Positions 38,281 through 48,747 of a stretch of DNA of 64,000 bases are shown here, piece after piece. This DNA is from Jiangella asiatica (GTDB lineage Bacteria; Actinomycetota; Actinomycetes; Jiangellales; Jiangellaceae), in NCBI RefSeq assembly GCF_004349065.1, contig NZ_SMKZ01000009.1:86388-150387 (forward strand). Direction: 5' to 3'. The notes below the pieces were generated by a model. It was given only the letters and a program-made list of their open reading frames with translations. It did not search any database and was not told the DNA's origin. The translations under genes and the position numbers were made by a program. Positions within the stretch are counted from its first letter, which is position 1. Each line of letters opens with the position of its first letter.

Positions 38281-39295
38281 CCGGAACCGACGCGCGCGGA
38301 CCGTCGAGCACCGGCCGGTCGCCCTCCCAGGTGAGCTCGGTGAGCCACATCGTGCGGCCGGGCACGGCCGAGCCGATGGCGTCCGGCGGCCAGGCATGAT
38401 GCACCATCCAGGTGCGCCCGTCCTTCTCGATCAGCACGCAGTGGCCGGGCCCGGCGGCGTCGTCGGTCGAGGCCAGCACCGGTGACGACGTCGGCTTGGT
38501 GCACGGCCCGAGCGGTCCGTCGCAGACGGCGTACCCGACGGCGTACGCGTCGGAGCCGTAGTCGTTGGCCGAGTAGAACAGGTAGTACGTGCCGTCGCGC
38601 AGCCACAGGAACGGCGCCTCGACCAGGTTGCCCTCCCACGCCTGGTCCTGCTTGACCAGCCGCACCGCTTCCCCGGTCAGCGCCAACCCGTCCGGCGTCA
38701 GCGGCTGGGCGTAGATCCAGGTGTCGACGCCGATCGCGTTGCCGTCGTTCTTCCACAGCAGGTAGCGGGCGCCGTCGATGTCGGTGAACGGGCTGGCGTC
38801 GATCGAGCCGCCCTCGTCGAGCTGGCAGATCATCGGCTCGGCGGAGTCGTCGACGAACGGACCCTCGGGCGACGTGGCCACGGCCCGGCCGACGCACTGG
38901 CGCTGACCCGCGGTGCTCAGCGCGGTGTAGTAGAGCACGTAGCGGTCCGGAGCGTGGACGGCGACCTCCGGCGCCCAGGTGCGCCCGCCGGTGACCCAGG
39001 GCGCGAGCGCCGGCATCGCGTCGCCGACCGGCTCCCACGTCACCAGATCGGTCGAGCGCAGCGTCGGCAGGTTGCCCAGCTGCGAGTTCGTCGCGTACGC
39101 GTAGTACACGCCGTCCACCTCGATGACGGCGGGGTCGGGGAAGTCGCGGTCGTGGACGGGGTTGGTGAATCCCATGGTGGCCGGCTGCTCCTGGGTAGGC
39201 GACGATGCGGGCGGGTCCGACGGCGACGAGGACGGGGCCGAGCCGACGCACGCTCCCAGCAGGAGCAGCGCCAGCCCGGCCACGAGCGATCTCAT
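38270..39295 (-). CDS. GH43-like arabinosidase lipoprotein
   Basis: 341 residues with a lipobox (LLLLGACVGS) and a Ser/Pro linker, so cell-surface lipid-anchored. The five-bladed beta-propeller signatures of GH43 are present: HDRDFPDPAVIEVDGVYYAY with the general-base Asp, GGSIDASPFTD, and VEAPFLWLRDGTYYLFYS with the likely acid Glu. It follows the larger GH43 gene by an ATGA overlap. Expected to cleave arabinose or xylose side chains. Confidence 0.87.
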   Translation of the reverse strand: MRSLVAGLALLLLGACVGSAPSSSPSDPPASSPTQEQPATMGFTNPVHDRDFPDPAVIEVDGVYYAYATNSQLGNLPTLRSTDLVTWEPVGDAMPALAPWVTGGRTWAPEVAVHAPDRYVLYYTALSTAGQRQCVGRAVATSPEGPFVDDSAEPMICQLDEGGSIDASPFTDIDGARYLLWKNDGNAIGVDTWIYAQPLTPDGLALTGEAVRLVKQDQAWEGNLVEAPFLWLRDGTYYLFYSANDYGSDAYAVGYAVCDGPLGPCTKPTSSPVLASTDDAAGPGHCVLIEKDGRTWMVHHAWPPDAIGSAVPGRTMWLTELTWEGDRPVLDGPRASVPVSP

Positions 39296-41589
39296 CGAAC
39301 CTCGTACAGGCGGAACCAGTCGAATGCCGCGACGGTGGCGGGGGTGGCGCCGCCGCCCGCGTAGAGACCGATGGACGGTTCGGTGTGCGCCGGCAGGGTC
39401 CACGTCGCGCCCCACCGCCAGCTCACCCCGTCGCGCGACGACGCCGACCGGTACCGGTGCTCGCCGGTTGCTGGGTCGATGGTGTGCATGATGCGCAGCC
39501 ACATCGTCTCCGCGACCGGGCCGCCCAGGTGCGCGCCCCAGCGCAGTGCGCCGTTCTCGTCCAGCTCCTTGCCGAACTCCACCTGGCGCGTGCCCCAGAT
39601 CGCCACGTCGCCCAGCCGCAGCAGGTTGTCGTCGTCGACCCGGACGATCATCCCGGCCTGCTGGTAGTTGCGGACGGTGCCGGAGCCGAGGTCCAGGTCC
39701 AGCTTGGTCTCGGCCATCCAGTCGCCCTCCGGCGGGGTGCGCAGCAGCAGCGGCCCGGTGTTGGCGGCACCGACGACGTCGACGGACTCCAGCGGCCAGC
39801 GCAGCACGCCCTCCCCGACGGTGACCGACGACGACGGCCGCAGCCACGACCAGCCGGTGTCGAGGTCGCCGTCGAACTCCTCGGCGAACACCTCGTCGCC
39901 GGGCACCGGCTCGGCGACGCGTTCGGTGACCGGCTGGTGGGCGGCCACGACGGTGAGGTTGTCCACCTGCGCTTCGCCGCCGGACACGGTCAGCTGGATC
40001 GGCCGCGGCCGGGCCAGCCCGTTCGGCAGGTCGACCCCGACGACGGCGTCGGCGTCGCCGAGCCGGCTCTCGGCCAGCCGCGCCGTGGCCCGGCCGGTAC
40101 GCACCTCGACGGCCAGCGACGTCCACTCGCCGGCGTCGAAGCGGGACGGCAGCGGTGCGGTGTCGCTCACCGTACGGGGACCGAGGGTGGCCTCGACGGT
40201 CAGCGTCCGGGCGGCGTCGTCGACCGTCACCGACACGCCGGACGGGCCGCTGTCGGCGACCTCGACGGCGACCCGCCCGCCGGTCGGCACCCGCACGTCG
40301 GCCTCGACGCGAGGCTCCCGCGGCGCGCTCGCCTCGGTGCGCACCGCGGCGTCGTCGGCCCCGTCGGCCGGGACCAGCCGCCCCACGGCGCCCGCGTCGC
40401 CGTCGTCGTCGGTCCCGGCGTCCCACGAGCCGGCCACGGCCCGCAGTGCCTCACCGGCGGCGGGATCGTCGCTCACGATCCCGAGCGAGCTCGACGTCGT
40501 CGGCGCCGGCTGCGGCGTGTCGGACGGCCCGGCGCCGGCGCGCGCGACCGGCCAGCCGTCGATCCAGTCCAGCCGGTCGATGAGCGTCGGGCGCTCGTTG
40601 ACGCCACCGGGCGCGTCCAGCCACGCGTCGTTCCGGTCGATCGCGTGGTAGACGATGAAGTCCTGGCCGGAGACGTCGGAGACGATCGCGTGGTGGCCGA
40701 CGCCGATCCAGCGGTTGCCGTTCTGCGCCAGCACCTGCGTGCCACCGACCCGGGAGTCCAGCAGCGACACACCCTCGTGGTCGACGAACGGTCCCAGCGG
40801 GCTCTTCGACCGGCCGGCGTACACGCTGTAGCCGGTCACCGGGCCGGCGCAGCAGTTGGCCGACGACGCGGTCAGGTAGTACCAGCCGTCGCGCTCCACC
40901 ACGAACGAGCCCTCGTACCGGTCGCCGATGGCCACCTGCGTCGGCGACCCCACCGCCCGCAGGCCGGACTCGTCGAGCTCGGTCACCCACAGCCCGCCGT
41001 GGAAGCCGCCGAAGTACAGGTAGCGCTTGCCGTCCGGCGCCGCGAGCAGCGCGGGGTCGATGGTGTTGAAGTAGTCGCCGTTGCCGGTCGGGCGCGGCGC
41101 GACGACCGGCCCGCCGGAGTCGGTCCACGGCCCGGCCGGGGTCGGCGCCGTCACGACCCCGATCGCGAAGTTCCACGGCCCGGGCTCGGCCACCGTGTCC
41201 GTGACCGTGTAGTACATGACGTACCGCCCGTCGACGTAGCGGATGTCCGGGGCCCAGTAGAACGACGACCCCGTCGTCCAGGCCGGCCGGTCCGCCTCAT
41301 CGAAGACGGTGCCGAGGTACTCCCAGTCGGCGAAGTCGCGGGTGCGGGCGATGTGCATGAGGCCGAACTCGCTCGGGGCCTCGTGCAGCGGGTCGCTGGT
41401 CGCGTACATGTACCACCAGCCGTCCTTGCCGCGCAGCACGGCGGGATCGGCGTAGGTGTCGGAGAACGACGACGAGATCGGGTTCTGCGTGGTGGCGGCG
41501 CCGGGCTCGGCGACGGGTTCAGCCGCGGCGGCCGGGGCGACCAGCGATGCCGCCAGTGTGACCAAGCCGAGCAGGAGTGTTCGGAGCAC
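39292..41589 (-). CDS. Secreted GH43 arabinanase with C-terminal carbohydrate domain
   Basis: 765 residues. Signal peptide (LRTLLLGLVTLAASLVAPAA), GH43 propeller to ~340 (SDTYADPAVLRGKDGWWYMY, FNTIDPALLAAPDGKRYLY, YEGSFVVERDGWYYLTAS), then a Pro/Thr/Asp-rich linker with a jelly-roll-like segment, and a C-terminal concanavalin-like domain (~540-765). An endo- or exo-arabinanase role is supported by the neighbouring GH51 enzyme and importer. Confidence 0.87.
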   Translation of the reverse strand: MLRTLLLGLVTLAASLVAPAAAAEPVAEPGAATTQNPISSSFSDTYADPAVLRGKDGWWYMYATSDPLHEAPSEFGLMHIARTRDFADWEYLGTVFDEADRPAWTTGSSFYWAPDIRYVDGRYVMYYTVTDTVAEPGPWNFAIGVVTAPTPAGPWTDSGGPVVAPRPTGNGDYFNTIDPALLAAPDGKRYLYFGGFHGGLWVTELDESGLRAVGSPTQVAIGDRYEGSFVVERDGWYYLTASSANCCAGPVTGYSVYAGRSKSPLGPFVDHEGVSLLDSRVGGTQVLAQNGNRWIGVGHHAIVSDVSGQDFIVYHAIDRNDAWLDAPGGVNERPTLIDRLDWIDGWPVARAGAGPSDTPQPAPTTSSSLGIVSDDPAAGEALRAVAGSWDAGTDDDGDAGAVGRLVPADGADDAAVRTEASAPREPRVEADVRVPTGGRVAVEVADSGPSGVSVTVDDAARTLTVEATLGPRTVSDTAPLPSRFDAGEWTSLAVEVRTGRATARLAESRLGDADAVVGVDLPNGLARPRPIQLTVSGGEAQVDNLTVVAAHQPVTERVAEPVPGDEVFAEEFDGDLDTGWSWLRPSSSVTVGEGVLRWPLESVDVVGAANTGPLLLRTPPEGDWMAETKLDLDLGSGTVRNYQQAGMIVRVDDDNLLRLGDVAIWGTRQVEFGKELDENGALRWGAHLGGPVAETMWLRIMHTIDPATGEHRYRSASSRDGVSWRWGATWTLPAHTEPSIGLYAGGGATPATVAAFDWFRLYEVR

Positions 41590-41595
41590 TCGCGA

Positions 41596-42501
41596 TCATC
41601 CCTTCAGGCCGCTGCGCGACACGCCCTCGATGACGTAGCGCTGCGTGAAGACGAACAGGATCAGGACCGGGACGCTGGCGACGAACGCGCCGGCCATGAT
41701 GACCGGGTAGTCGGTCGTGTAGGCGCCCTGCAGCAGCCGCAGGCCGGCCGGCAGGGTCAGCTGCTCGGGGCTGAACAGCACGTAGATCGGCCAGATGAAG
41801 TCGTTCCAGTTGGACAGGAACGACAGCACGGCCAGCGTCGCCAGGGCGGGCTTGGCGTTCGGCAGCACGACCCTGGTGAAGATCTGCCACTGGTTGGCCC
41901 CGTCGATCAGCGCCGCCTCCTCCAGCTCGCCGGGGAGCATGGAGAAGAACTGGCGCAGGAAGAAGACCCCGAACGCGCTGGCCGCGCCCGGCACCGCCAA
42001 GGCCCAGACGGTGTCCAGCCAGCCCAGCCGGTCGATGATCAGGTAGTTCGGAATCAGGAACACGAAGCCCGGCACGAACAGCGTCGACACGATGACGACG
42101 AACATCACGCCGCGGCCGCGGAAGTCCAGCCTGGCCAGCGCATACGCCGCCGTCGACGCCAGCACCAGCACCAGCACCATGTGCAGGCTCGCGGCGAGCA
42201 GGCTGTTCAGGAACCACCGCAGCACCGGGTAGGAGCCGTCCAGCCGCAGCAGGTCCTCGTAGGCACCGAAGGTCGGGGAGTCCGGCAGGAACGTCGGCGG
42301 CACCGACGTCGCCTCCGGGTTGGTCTTGATGGACGTCAGGAACATCCAGATGATCGGGCCGATGAAGATGACCGTCAGCACCAGCAGGAACAGCCAGAAG
42401 ATGCCGCGGCCGGCCACCGAGCCGGCGCCACGGCCCGGGTGCGCCGCGGGCCGGTGTGCCGGCGGCTCCTGCCGCTGCGACGACCTGGTCAGGACCGCCA
42501 T
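41596..42501 (-). CDS. Sugar ABC transporter permease (MalG/AraQ type)
   Basis: 301 residues, six TM helices, with the EAA loop EEAALIDGANQWQIFTRVVLP that contacts the ATPase. The start overlaps the previous permease by 13 nt. No ATPase gene is in the operon, so a shared MsiK-type ATPase elsewhere is expected. Confidence 0.92.
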   Translation of the reverse strand: MAVLTRSSQRQEPPAHRPAAHPGRGAGSVAGRGIFWLFLLVLTVIFIGPIIWMFLTSIKTNPEATSVPPTFLPDSPTFGAYEDLLRLDGSYPVLRWFLNSLLAASLHMVLVLVLASTAAYALARLDFRGRGVMFVVIVSTLFVPGFVFLIPNYLIIDRLGWLDTVWALAVPGAASAFGVFFLRQFFSMLPGELEEAALIDGANQWQIFTRVVLPNAKPALATLAVLSFLSNWNDFIWPIYVLFSPEQLTLPAGLRLLQGAYTTDYPVIMAGAFVASVPVLILFVFTQRYVIEGVSRSGLKG

Positions 42502-43436
42502 CGAGGCCGCCCCCTCTCCCTCATCGCGAGAACTTGGATGATCGACACGATCCCGAGGGCGATCGCGAGCAGGTAGGACATCGCCGCCGCACTGCCCATG
42601 CGGAACGACTCCAGGCCTTCACCGAGCATCACGATCAGCGCGGTCCGGGTGGTGTCGCCCGGACCGCCGTTGGTGACGAGCAGCGCCTGACCGAACATGT
42701 TCGCCGAGGCCAGGATCGTGATGGTCACGACGAACAGCAGCACAGCACGCAGCCCCGGCAAGGTCACGTTGCGGAACTGCTGCCAGCCCGACGCGCCGTC
42801 GACCCTGGCGGCGTCGTACAGCTCGGACGGGATGTCCTGCAGCCCGGCCAGGTAAATGATCGTGTTGAAGCCGAGCGTCCACCACACCGTCATCGCGACC
42901 AGGCTGATCCAGGCCCACGGCTGGCCGGTGGTCCACGGGATCGGCCAGTCGACGCCGAGCGCGCCGAGCGCCGCGTCCAGGCCGACCAGGTCGATCAGCC
43001 CGTTCACGATGCCGATGTTCGGGTCGAGCATGAACCGGAAGAGCAGCCCGACGACCGCCACGCCCAGCACGTACGGCATGAAGAACACCGCACGGAACAG
43101 CGTCCGACCCGGGAACCTCCGGTTCAGCAGGACCGCCAGGCCCAGCGGGATGGCCACCAGGAGCGGGACGCTGGCGACGGTGAACACGGCCGTCGCCTTC
43201 ATCCCGTTCCAGAACATCTCGAACACCGCCGACGTGGAGTCGAACAGCGCCGTGTAGTTGTCCAGGCCGACGAACGGCCGGTGCTCCAGCATGAAGTCCC
43301 AGTCGTGCAGGCTCATCCAGAGACCGAGCAGCGCCGGCGCGATGACGAACGTCAGGAAGACCACCAGGAACGGCGCCATGAACGCATACGGCGTCCACGG
43401 TGCGTGTCGGCGGATCTTCACGCCAGAGGTCGCCAC
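42489..43436 (-). CDS. Sugar ABC transporter permease (MalF/AraP type)
   Basis: 315 residues with six TM helices and the EAA-like motif ELYDAARVDGASGWQQFRNVTLP. It starts with ATG 43436, four bases after the binding-protein stop. It forms the importer channel with the MalG-type subunit. Confidence 0.92.
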   Translation of the reverse strand: MATSGVKIRRHAPWTPYAFMAPFLVVFLTFVIAPALLGLWMSLHDWDFMLEHRPFVGLDNYTALFDSTSAVFEMFWNGMKATAVFTVASVPLLVAIPLGLAVLLNRRFPGRTLFRAVFFMPYVLGVAVVGLLFRFMLDPNIGIVNGLIDLVGLDAALGALGVDWPIPWTTGQPWAWISLVAMTVWWTLGFNTIIYLAGLQDIPSELYDAARVDGASGWQQFRNVTLPGLRAVLLFVVTITILASANMFGQALLVTNGGPGDTTRTALIVMLGEGLESFRMGSAAAMSYLLAIALGIVSIIQVLAMRERGRPRWRS

Positions 43437-43440
43437 GGGA

Positions 43441-44790
43441 CTACCCGCCGTACCGCTCGCGGTTCTCTTCCAGCTTCTTGGCCGCCCGCTCGGCTGCCTC
43501 CGACAGTGCCGTCGCCGGTTCCAAGGTCTGCAGGACCGCCTCGTTGAGGGCCTGGTTGAAGTCGGCGAACACGTCGCCGATGCCCGGCACGGACGGCGGG
43601 AATCTCAGGTAGTCGACCTGCTGGGCCAGGGCCGACTGCTCCGGGAGGGCCTCGAAGTCCGCCGACTCGCGCACCGAGTTGCGGGCGGGGACCTGGCCGC
43701 CCTCGGCCCACGCGATGGACTGCTGGCTCACCCAGTTGATGAAGACGCGCGCCGCCTCCTGCTTGTTCTCGTCCGGGCGGCGCTGCCGGGTGAGGACGAA
43801 GTTGTGCGATCCCGCCCACGCGGCCTGCGTGCCGCCGATGTTCGGCAGCGGCGCGACGCCCCACTGCAGGTCCGGGACCTCCTTGAGCGTGTTGATGTGC
43901 CAGATGCCGTTCCAGTTGAACGCGGCCTGGCCGTTCTGCAGCGCGATCGCGTCGGCGTCCTGCCCGACGTCGGTGGGGCTGTAGCCGGTGTTGACCGCGT
44001 CGACCATCCAGGACAGCGCCTGCACGCCGGCGTCCTCGTGCCAGGTGACCTCGGTGCCGTCCTCGTTGAAGAGGTCGCCGCCGAACTGCCAGATCAGCGA
44101 CTGCAGCGTCATGCTGCCGGTGAAGTTGTGCGGCGACATCCAGTGGCCCTGGATGCCGGCGGACTTGAGCTGCTCCAGCGCCGCCTCGTAGGACTCGCGG
44201 TCCATGGGCGGGCTCTCCGGGTCCAGACCGGCGGACTCGAGGACCGCCTTGTTGTAGAAGTACCCCAGCGGGTGCACGTCCAGGGGGATGCCGAAGCGCT
44301 GGCCGTCGTACTCGCCGGCGCTCCAGACGGCGGTGGCGAAGTCGTCCTCGCGCAGCTCCAGCGCCTCTGCGACGTCGTCGAGCGGGACGATGACATTGCG
44401 GGCGGCGTTGGTGGACAGCGAGTCGACGTGCATGATGCCGACGTCGGGGCCGTTGCCGGACTGCACCGCCGTCGGGATCTTGGCGTAGTAGTCGGCCCAC
44501 TCCATCACGGTCATCTTCACCGCGATGTTCGGGTGCTCGGTGTTGAACTGGTCGACCAGCTGCTGCATGAACGGGCCGTCACCGCCGGTGAAGCCGTTCC
44601 AGAAGGCCAGGTCGACGTCGGGGCCGTCGTAGCCAGTTGCCCCGCCGCCACCCTCCGCGGGCTCGGCGCCGGGGGAGCTGGAACCGCCGCCGCAGGCGCT
44701 GAGCACGGCGCCGGCTCCGAGAACGCCGGTCGCGGTGAGGAAGCGGCGCCGCGAGAGGCTGGGACCCGGGGAGATTTCTCGTGTGTTCAC
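43441..44790 (-). CDS. Extracellular solute-binding protein, sugar ABC importer
   Basis: 449 residues with a combined twin-arginine and lipoprotein signal (SRRRFLTATGVLGAG, then LSACGGG). The mature family 1 binding protein contains VDLAFWNGFTGGDGPFMQQL, FGIPLDVHPLGYFYNK and FNWNGIWHINTL. It sits between the GH51 gene and the permeases, so arabino-oligosaccharides are the likely ligand. Confidence 0.92.
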   Translation of the reverse strand: MNTREISPGPSLSRRRFLTATGVLGAGAVLSACGGGSSSPGAEPAEGGGGATGYDGPDVDLAFWNGFTGGDGPFMQQLVDQFNTEHPNIAVKMTVMEWADYYAKIPTAVQSGNGPDVGIMHVDSLSTNAARNVIVPLDDVAEALELREDDFATAVWSAGEYDGQRFGIPLDVHPLGYFYNKAVLESAGLDPESPPMDRESYEAALEQLKSAGIQGHWMSPHNFTGSMTLQSLIWQFGGDLFNEDGTEVTWHEDAGVQALSWMVDAVNTGYSPTDVGQDADAIALQNGQAAFNWNGIWHINTLKEVPDLQWGVAPLPNIGGTQAAWAGSHNFVLTRQRRPDENKQEAARVFINWVSQQSIAWAEGGQVPARNSVRESADFEALPEQSALAQQVDYLRFPPSVPGIGDVFADFNQALNEAVLQTLEPATALSEAAERAAKKLEENRERYGG

Positions 44791-44829
44791 AGCTGCTCCT
44801 TCGCAGAGTGGGAACGTTGGCCGGGCGGG

Positions 44830-46338
44830 TCAGCGACCCAGCCGGATGAGGTGCCAGGACAGTGGCGGCAGGGTCGCGGTCAGCCGGTCTCCGTCGACGA
44901 CGGTGTTCGTGGCCGGCCGCGGCACGACGCGGTCGGGGTGTTCGGCGCTGTTCGTGGCGGACGGGTCGTCGTCGGCGATGATCACGTGTTCGAGAAGGCG
45001 TAGTGATGACCCGAACGCGCGCAGCGGCACGGTGAGAGCCGCCGGTTCGGTCCGGTCGCGGTTGGCGACCAGGAGCGTCAGCGCGCCGGTCTCGGGGTCG
45101 TGGACGGCGGTGACCCGGGTCGCAGGCACGTCCCCGTAGCGCTGGGTCGCGAGGTCTCGGGTGGCCACGGCGGTGCGCAGGACGGTCCCGCGGGCGTAGC
45201 GGGAAGTCAGCGCGAACGGGTGGAAGATCGTCTGCCGCCACGCCGGGCCGCCGGTCTTCGTCAGGATCGGCGCGATGACGTTCACCAGCTGGGCCTGGCA
45301 GGCGATGGCCACCCGGTCGCAGTTGTCCAGCAGCGCCATCAGCAGGTCTCCGACGACCACCGCGTCCGTGACGCTGTAGACGTCCTCGATCAGCGCGCCG
45401 TTCTCGGTGAGCTCGAGTCCGGCCTGGCCGGCGAACCGGTTCTGGAACCAGACGTTCCACTCGTCGAAGGAGATGGTCAGCCGCTTGCTGCTGCGCCGGA
45501 CCGCGCCGACGTGGTCCGCCGTCGCCGCGATCGCCGCGATCATCCGGCGCATGTCCTCCGACGAGGCGAGAAAGCTGCCGACGTCGCCGTCGGCCGGCTC
45601 GTAGTACGCGTGCAGCGAGATGTGGTCGACCAGGTCGTAGGTGTGCTCGAGGACGACGCGCTCCCACGCGCCGAACGTCGGCATGGCTCCGTTCGAGCTG
45701 CCGCAGACGACAAGCTCGACGTCCGGGTCGGCGCGGCGCATCGCGCGGGCGGTCTCGGCGGCCAGCCGGCCGTACTCGTCGGCGGTCTTGTGCCCGACCT
45801 GCCACGGCCCGTCGAGCTCGTTGCCCAGGCACCAGGTGCGGATGGCGTGCGGGTCCTTGTGGCCGTTGGCGACCCGCCGGTCGGCGGTGCTCGTGGTGCC
45901 GGGCGCGAAGTTGGTGTACTCGAGCAGGTCGACGGCGGCGTCGACGCCGCGGGTGCCCAGGTTGACCGCCATGATCGGGTCGACGCCGACGCCACGGGCC
46001 CACCGGCAGAACTCGTCGACGCCGACGGTGTTCGGCTCGATCGAGCGCCAGGCCAGGTCCAGCCGGCGCGGCCGCTCGTCGACCGGGCCAACCCCGTCCT
46101 CCCACCGGTAGCCGGAGACGAAGTTGCCGCCGGGGTAGCGGATGGTGGTGACTCCCAGCTCGCGCACCAGTTCGGCAACGTCGCGGCGGAAGCCGTGCTC
46201 GTCGGCGGTGGGATGGTCCGGCTCGAAGATGCCGCCGTAGACGCAGCGTCCCATGTGCTCCACGAACGACCCGAACAGCCGCTCGTCGACCGTGCCCACG
46301 GTGAACGCCGGGTCCAGCCCGACCTCGACCTCGTACAT
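44830..46338 (-). CDS. abfA: GH51 alpha-L-arabinofuranosidase
   Basis: 502 residues, cytoplasmic (no signal peptide). Acid/base Glu174 (CLGNELDGPWQ) and nucleophile Glu293 (SFDEWNVWFQ) are both present, with substrate-site blocks RYPGGNFVSGYRWEDGVGP and HISLHAYYEP; a C-terminal beta-sandwich follows. It would release arabinose from imported oligosaccharides. It is the first gene of a six-gene minus-strand operon, divergent from the LacI regulator. Confidence 0.95.
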   Translation of the reverse strand: MYEVEVGLDPAFTVGTVDERLFGSFVEHMGRCVYGGIFEPDHPTADEHGFRRDVAELVRELGVTTIRYPGGNFVSGYRWEDGVGPVDERPRRLDLAWRSIEPNTVGVDEFCRWARGVGVDPIMAVNLGTRGVDAAVDLLEYTNFAPGTTSTADRRVANGHKDPHAIRTWCLGNELDGPWQVGHKTADEYGRLAAETARAMRRADPDVELVVCGSSNGAMPTFGAWERVVLEHTYDLVDHISLHAYYEPADGDVGSFLASSEDMRRMIAAIAATADHVGAVRRSSKRLTISFDEWNVWFQNRFAGQAGLELTENGALIEDVYSVTDAVVVGDLLMALLDNCDRVAIACQAQLVNVIAPILTKTGGPAWRQTIFHPFALTSRYARGTVLRTAVATRDLATQRYGDVPATRVTAVHDPETGALTLLVANRDRTEPAALTVPLRAFGSSLRLLEHVIIADDDPSATNSAEHPDRVVPRPATNTVVDGDRLTATLPPLSWHLIRLGR

Positions 46339-46430
46339 ACAGTGAGCCTTTCGTCCAGGCCGCGACGGGCCGACGTCGCTGGCCAGCGGCGTGCTCGGCG
46401 CCGGCCAGGCACGCCGTCAGCGCGGTCGTA

Positions 46431-46472
46431 CCGTTTACAACGGATGACCGTGTGGACCTTTTTACAACGGAT
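46431..46472. promoter_or_regulatory. LacI operator-like repeats in the abfA promoter
   Basis: CCGTTTACAACGG (46431-46443) is a palindrome with 5-bp arms. TTTACAACGGAT at 46432-46445 recurs as TTTACAACGGAT at 46461-46472, 28-29 bp downstream. Two spaced sites beside a LacI gene suggest the operator of the arabinan operon. Confidence 0.6.
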
Positions 46473-46603
46473 AACCTGAATTGGGAAGAGCTGGTTCACT
46501 GTGGTGCAGTCTCACGGTCGGCGCGATCGATAACCGTTCGGCCGCCGGGCGTGGAGGTGCCTAGACTCGTGTCGTCCTCGGGCTCGGGCGAGAGGGGGTG
46601 CTC

Positions 46604-47611
46604 GTGGGCAGTCGGCTGAAGGACGTCGCGGACCTGGCGGGGGTGTCGTTCAAGACGGTGTCGAACGTCATCAACAACCACCCGAACGTCACCGAGAAGA
46701 CCCGCGAGAAGGTGCTCAAGGCCGTCGCGGAGCTGCGCTACCGGCCCAACGTCACCGCGCGCAGCCTGCGGCACGGCCGCTCGGGCTTCCTCGCCATCGC
46801 GCTGCCGGAGCTGACGTCGCCGTACTTCGCCGCGCTCGCCTCGGAGCTCGGCGCGGCGGCGAAGCGGCAGGGGCTCATCGTGCTCATCGAGGAGACCTTC
46901 GGCGAGGCCGAGCGCGAGCGGATCGTCCTCGAGGGCCTCGACTCTCACCTCATCGACGGCGTCATCTTCAGCCCCATGGCCATGACCGCCGCCGACGTCG
47001 CCGAGCGGCCCAGCTCCACGCCCACGGTGCTGCTCGGCGAGCGCAGTCACCCCGCCGGCTTCGACCACATCGCCGTCGACAACGTCCGCGCCGCCCGCGA
47101 GGTCACCGCACATCTCGTCGGGCTGGGACGCAGGCACATCGCGGCCATCGGCGCCGAGACCGGAGCCGGCACCGGCGGCCTGCGCGCCCGCGGGTACCGT
47201 GCCGCCCTTCGAGAGGCCGGCCTGCCCGTCGAGCGGTCGCTGGTCGTCTCCAACCTCGACTTCGACCGCGTCAGCGGCGCCCGGGCGATGGCCTCCCTGC
47301 TGGACACCGGCCGGCCCATCGACGCGGTCTTCTGCTTCAACGACCTGATGGCGCTTGGCGCGCTGCGGGTTCTGCACGAGCGCGGCTACCGCGTCCCCGA
47401 CGACGTCGCGGTCGCCGGCTTCGACGACATCGAGGAGAGCCGCTACTCCTGGCCCTCCCTGACGACGGTCGCGCCCGACGTGCCGCTCATCGCCGCCGAG
47501 GCGGTCCGGCTGATCGCCCGCCGGCTGGGAGATCCAGAAGCCGAATCCGAGCGGATCGAGGCGCCTTTCGCCGTGCGCATCCGGGAGAGCACGGCCGGCG
47601 TCGACTCGTGA
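46604..47611 (+). CDS. LacI-family transcriptional regulator of the arabinan operon
   Basis: 335 residues from GTG 46604 (GAGAGGGGG ends 5 nt upstream). Helix-turn-helix RLKDVADLAGVSFKTVSNVI with hinge RPNVTARSLRHG, then the periplasmic-binding-protein-like sugar domain (DGVIFSPMAM, IDAVFCFNDLMALGALRVL, VAVAGFDDIEESRYSWPSLT). Divergent from abfA; probably a repressor released by an arabino-oligosaccharide or arabinose. Confidence 0.92.
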   Translation: MGSRLKDVADLAGVSFKTVSNVINNHPNVTEKTREKVLKAVAELRYRPNVTARSLRHGRSGFLAIALPELTSPYFAALASELGAAAKRQGLIVLIEETFGEAERERIVLEGLDSHLIDGVIFSPMAMTAADVAERPSSTPTVLLGERSHPAGFDHIAVDNVRAAREVTAHLVGLGRRHIAAIGAETGAGTGGLRARGYRAALREAGLPVERSLVVSNLDFDRVSGARAMASLLDTGRPIDAVFCFNDLMALGALRVLHERGYRVPDDVAVAGFDDIEESRYSWPSLTTVAPDVPLIAAEAVRLIARRLGDPEAESERIEAPFAVRIRESTAGVDS

Positions 47612-47789
47612 TCGAGGGCTTGCCGGCTGCGTTTGCCCTGGTCGCATGTGCGCACCACCCGTCGGCGGTGTGGTCGGTGCGATGCGGCCCACGAACACCG
47701 TCGACCATTCAGGTTTCAGTAGGTGTGGCTGAATCCTTCTGACGTGTCAACTACTAGGCACTGCGCCACGTTGCAACTAGCGTCGGAGC

Positions 47790-48731
<942 letters not shown>

Positions 48732-48747
48732 TCACGGGAGCGGTCGC

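Noticed and set aside
38270..40426. 718-residue frame for the second GH43 gene
   Set aside because: The lipoprotein signal starts at ATG 39295; the upstream part is another frame of the first GH43 gene.
39205..42576. 1123-residue open frame on the plus strand
   Set aside because: Antisense of the GH43 and permease genes, low-complexity Arg/Gly/Val; an effect of high third-position GC.
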